Assembly: GCA_019635635.1 (NCBI GenBank)
Contig: JAHBZB010000003.1
Location: 124,001 to 188,000 of the forward strand
Length of the DNA: 64,000 nt
Source of the DNA: Xanthobacteraceae bacterium
GTDB taxonomy: Bacteria > Pseudomonadota > Alphaproteobacteria > Rhizobiales > Xanthobacteraceae
Direction of reading: 5' to 3'
Part shown: piece by piece, positions 63,223-64,000 of the stretch
Layout: the number at the start of each line of letters is the position of its first letter
Position numbering within the stretch: the first letter of the stretch is position 1
Translations under genes and position numbers: made by a program
The notes under the pieces: model-generated
The model's input: only the letters and a program-made list of their open reading frames with translations
Told to the model about the DNA's origin: nothing
Databases searched by the model: none

Positions 63223-64000
63223 GTGGCGATACCTCCCGCATTTCAGGTCCGGCTCGGGCTCTACGGCTTCGCCAACGAGAGCGAGACCGAACGCGCGTTG
63301 CGTGCCGAAATCTGGACGCTGATGAAGCCCTGGGTCGGCAAGACCATCGACCGCATGATCGATAGTGCGGAGAATATCACCCCCCTTTACGCCAAGACGC
63401 TCGACCGGCATCGCGAGGACATCAAGCGGTTCGCGGTCGATGCGATGGAGCGAAGCTGCACCCGGCCGTTCGACGAGGCCTGGGTCGCCGACGCCTACGA
63501 CCGCGCACGCTTCGAGATCGGCATCACGCTCGACATGCGTGCGCGCGGGACCATTCTTCGCGCATTGATGAGCAGCTTCTTTCTGGTGATCGGGAAGAAA
63601 TATTTCTACTCGGGCCGCAAGGCCGCGGCGCTCGGTGACGTGATGATGCGGCTCAGCCTGCTCGACAACGCGAACGCCGTGGTCTGCCATAACGAACTGG
63701 CGGTGAATGACAGCAAGGTGCGCAGCGATCGGTTAGGCGAGGCGATTTCGCGCTTCGGCGTCACCATGAACGAGGTTAGAAACGCGATCGCGGATACGGT
63801 CAGCGAGTTCGGCGCGACGTCGCAGCGGCTCTCCAGTCTGGCGCAGGATTCGAACCAGCAGGCGGGACTTGCCAGCAGCGTCGCCGAAAACAGCGCGATG
63901 AACGCGAACAATATGGCGAGTGCCGCGGAAGAGCTGTCGAGCGCGATCGGCGAGATTCGCGCGCAATCTGCGCGCAGTGCGAAGATGGCGATGGAGGCCG
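63223..64000 (+). CDS. Globin-coupled-type methyl-accepting chemotaxis receptor (3' end outside window)
   Basis: The frame from the GTG at 63223 stays open to the window end (259 codons). The first about 150 residues are an all-helical globin-sensor-like domain without membrane segments (FQVRLGLYGFANESETERAL, IKRFAVDAMERSC, FDEAWVADAYDRARFEIGI), and the part from about residue 190 is the start of a chemotaxis signalling coiled coil (SAAEELSSAIGEIRAQSA). This is the layout of soluble globin-coupled sensors. At the place where heme-binding family members have His before the xxIG turn, this protein reads RARFEIG, so heme binding is doubtful. The end and the methylation tip are missing. Confidence 0.8.
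   Translation, partial: MAIPPAFQVRLGLYGFANESETERALRAEIWTLMKPWVGKTIDRMIDSAENITPLYAKTLDRHREDIKRFAVDAMERSCTRPFDEAWVADAYDRARFEIGITLDMRARGTILRALMSSFFLVIGKKYFYSGRKAAALGDVMMRLSLLDNANAVVCHNELAVNDSKVRSDRLGEAISRFGVTMNEVRNAIADTVSEFGATSQRLSSLAQDSNQQAGLASSVAENSAMNANNMASAAEELSSAIGEIRAQSARSAKMAMEA

Overview
The window looks like the chromosome of a high-GC alphaproteobacterium of the order Hyphomicrobiales (Rhizobiales), probably near the Bradyrhizobium/Afipia/Rhodopseudomonas group. This rests on the divK-pleD pair, the order rpmG, NUDIX, DUF983, rnr, topA, dprA, plsY, pyrC-like, pyrB, the GatCAB genes, and the GC-rich palindromes with an ACAAG/CTTGT loop that are frequent in such genomes. The species assignment is inference; no rRNA gene is present.

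Region 1 (1-39.5 kb) is ordinary core genome. It holds cell-cycle and c-di-GMP signalling (divK, pleD), ribosomal protein L33, RNA and DNA housekeeping (rnr, topA, dprA, ruvX), phospholipid and pyrimidine synthesis (plsY, pyrB and a dihydroorotase homologue missing its HxH metal motif), the tRNA amidotransferase genes gatC-gatA and gatB split by a patatin lipoprotein and two small membrane proteins, Dps, two glutathione-transferase-like proteins, an isonitrile-hydratase-like DJ-1 protein, an ECF sigma/anti-sigma pair divergent from a DUF4394 protein, two tandem DUF2147 proteins, a duplicated-barrel outer-membrane protein, and an asparagine-synthase-type enzyme for the osmoprotectant N-acetylglutaminylglutamine amide.

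Region 2 (about 39.75-53.9 kb) is a mobile island beside tRNA-Ser(GCU). A serine recombinase gene runs antisense through the whole tRNA. It is followed by a winged-helix regulator, a small unknown protein, an AlpA-type regulator and a MobA/TraA-type relaxase-helicase, all on the minus strand. A strong RSF1010/MOBQ-like origin of transfer lies in the divergent gap, and traC/traD-like genes follow on the plus strand. No type IV secretion genes are present, so this is best read as an integrative mobilizable element. Its cargo is an orphan Phd/YefM-type protein with a candidate operator, then hsdR, hsdM and hsdS of a type I restriction-modification system, and finally a 658-residue GHKL-ATPase protein with a C-terminal PD-(D/E)xK-like nuclease motif whose start lies inside the end of hsdS. 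That five-gene defence cluster is the best candidate for something little described.

Region 3 (54-64 kb) returns to the chromosome with an NAD-linked molybdenum formate dehydrogenase operon (fdsG-fdsB-fdsA-fdhD-fdsD, mostly overlapping by four bases), a CHASE3-type hybrid histidine kinase, an MltB-like lytic transglycosylase, and the start of a globin-coupled-type chemotaxis receptor cut by the window end. The island sits directly upstream of the formate dehydrogenase operon, where a regulator would often be found.
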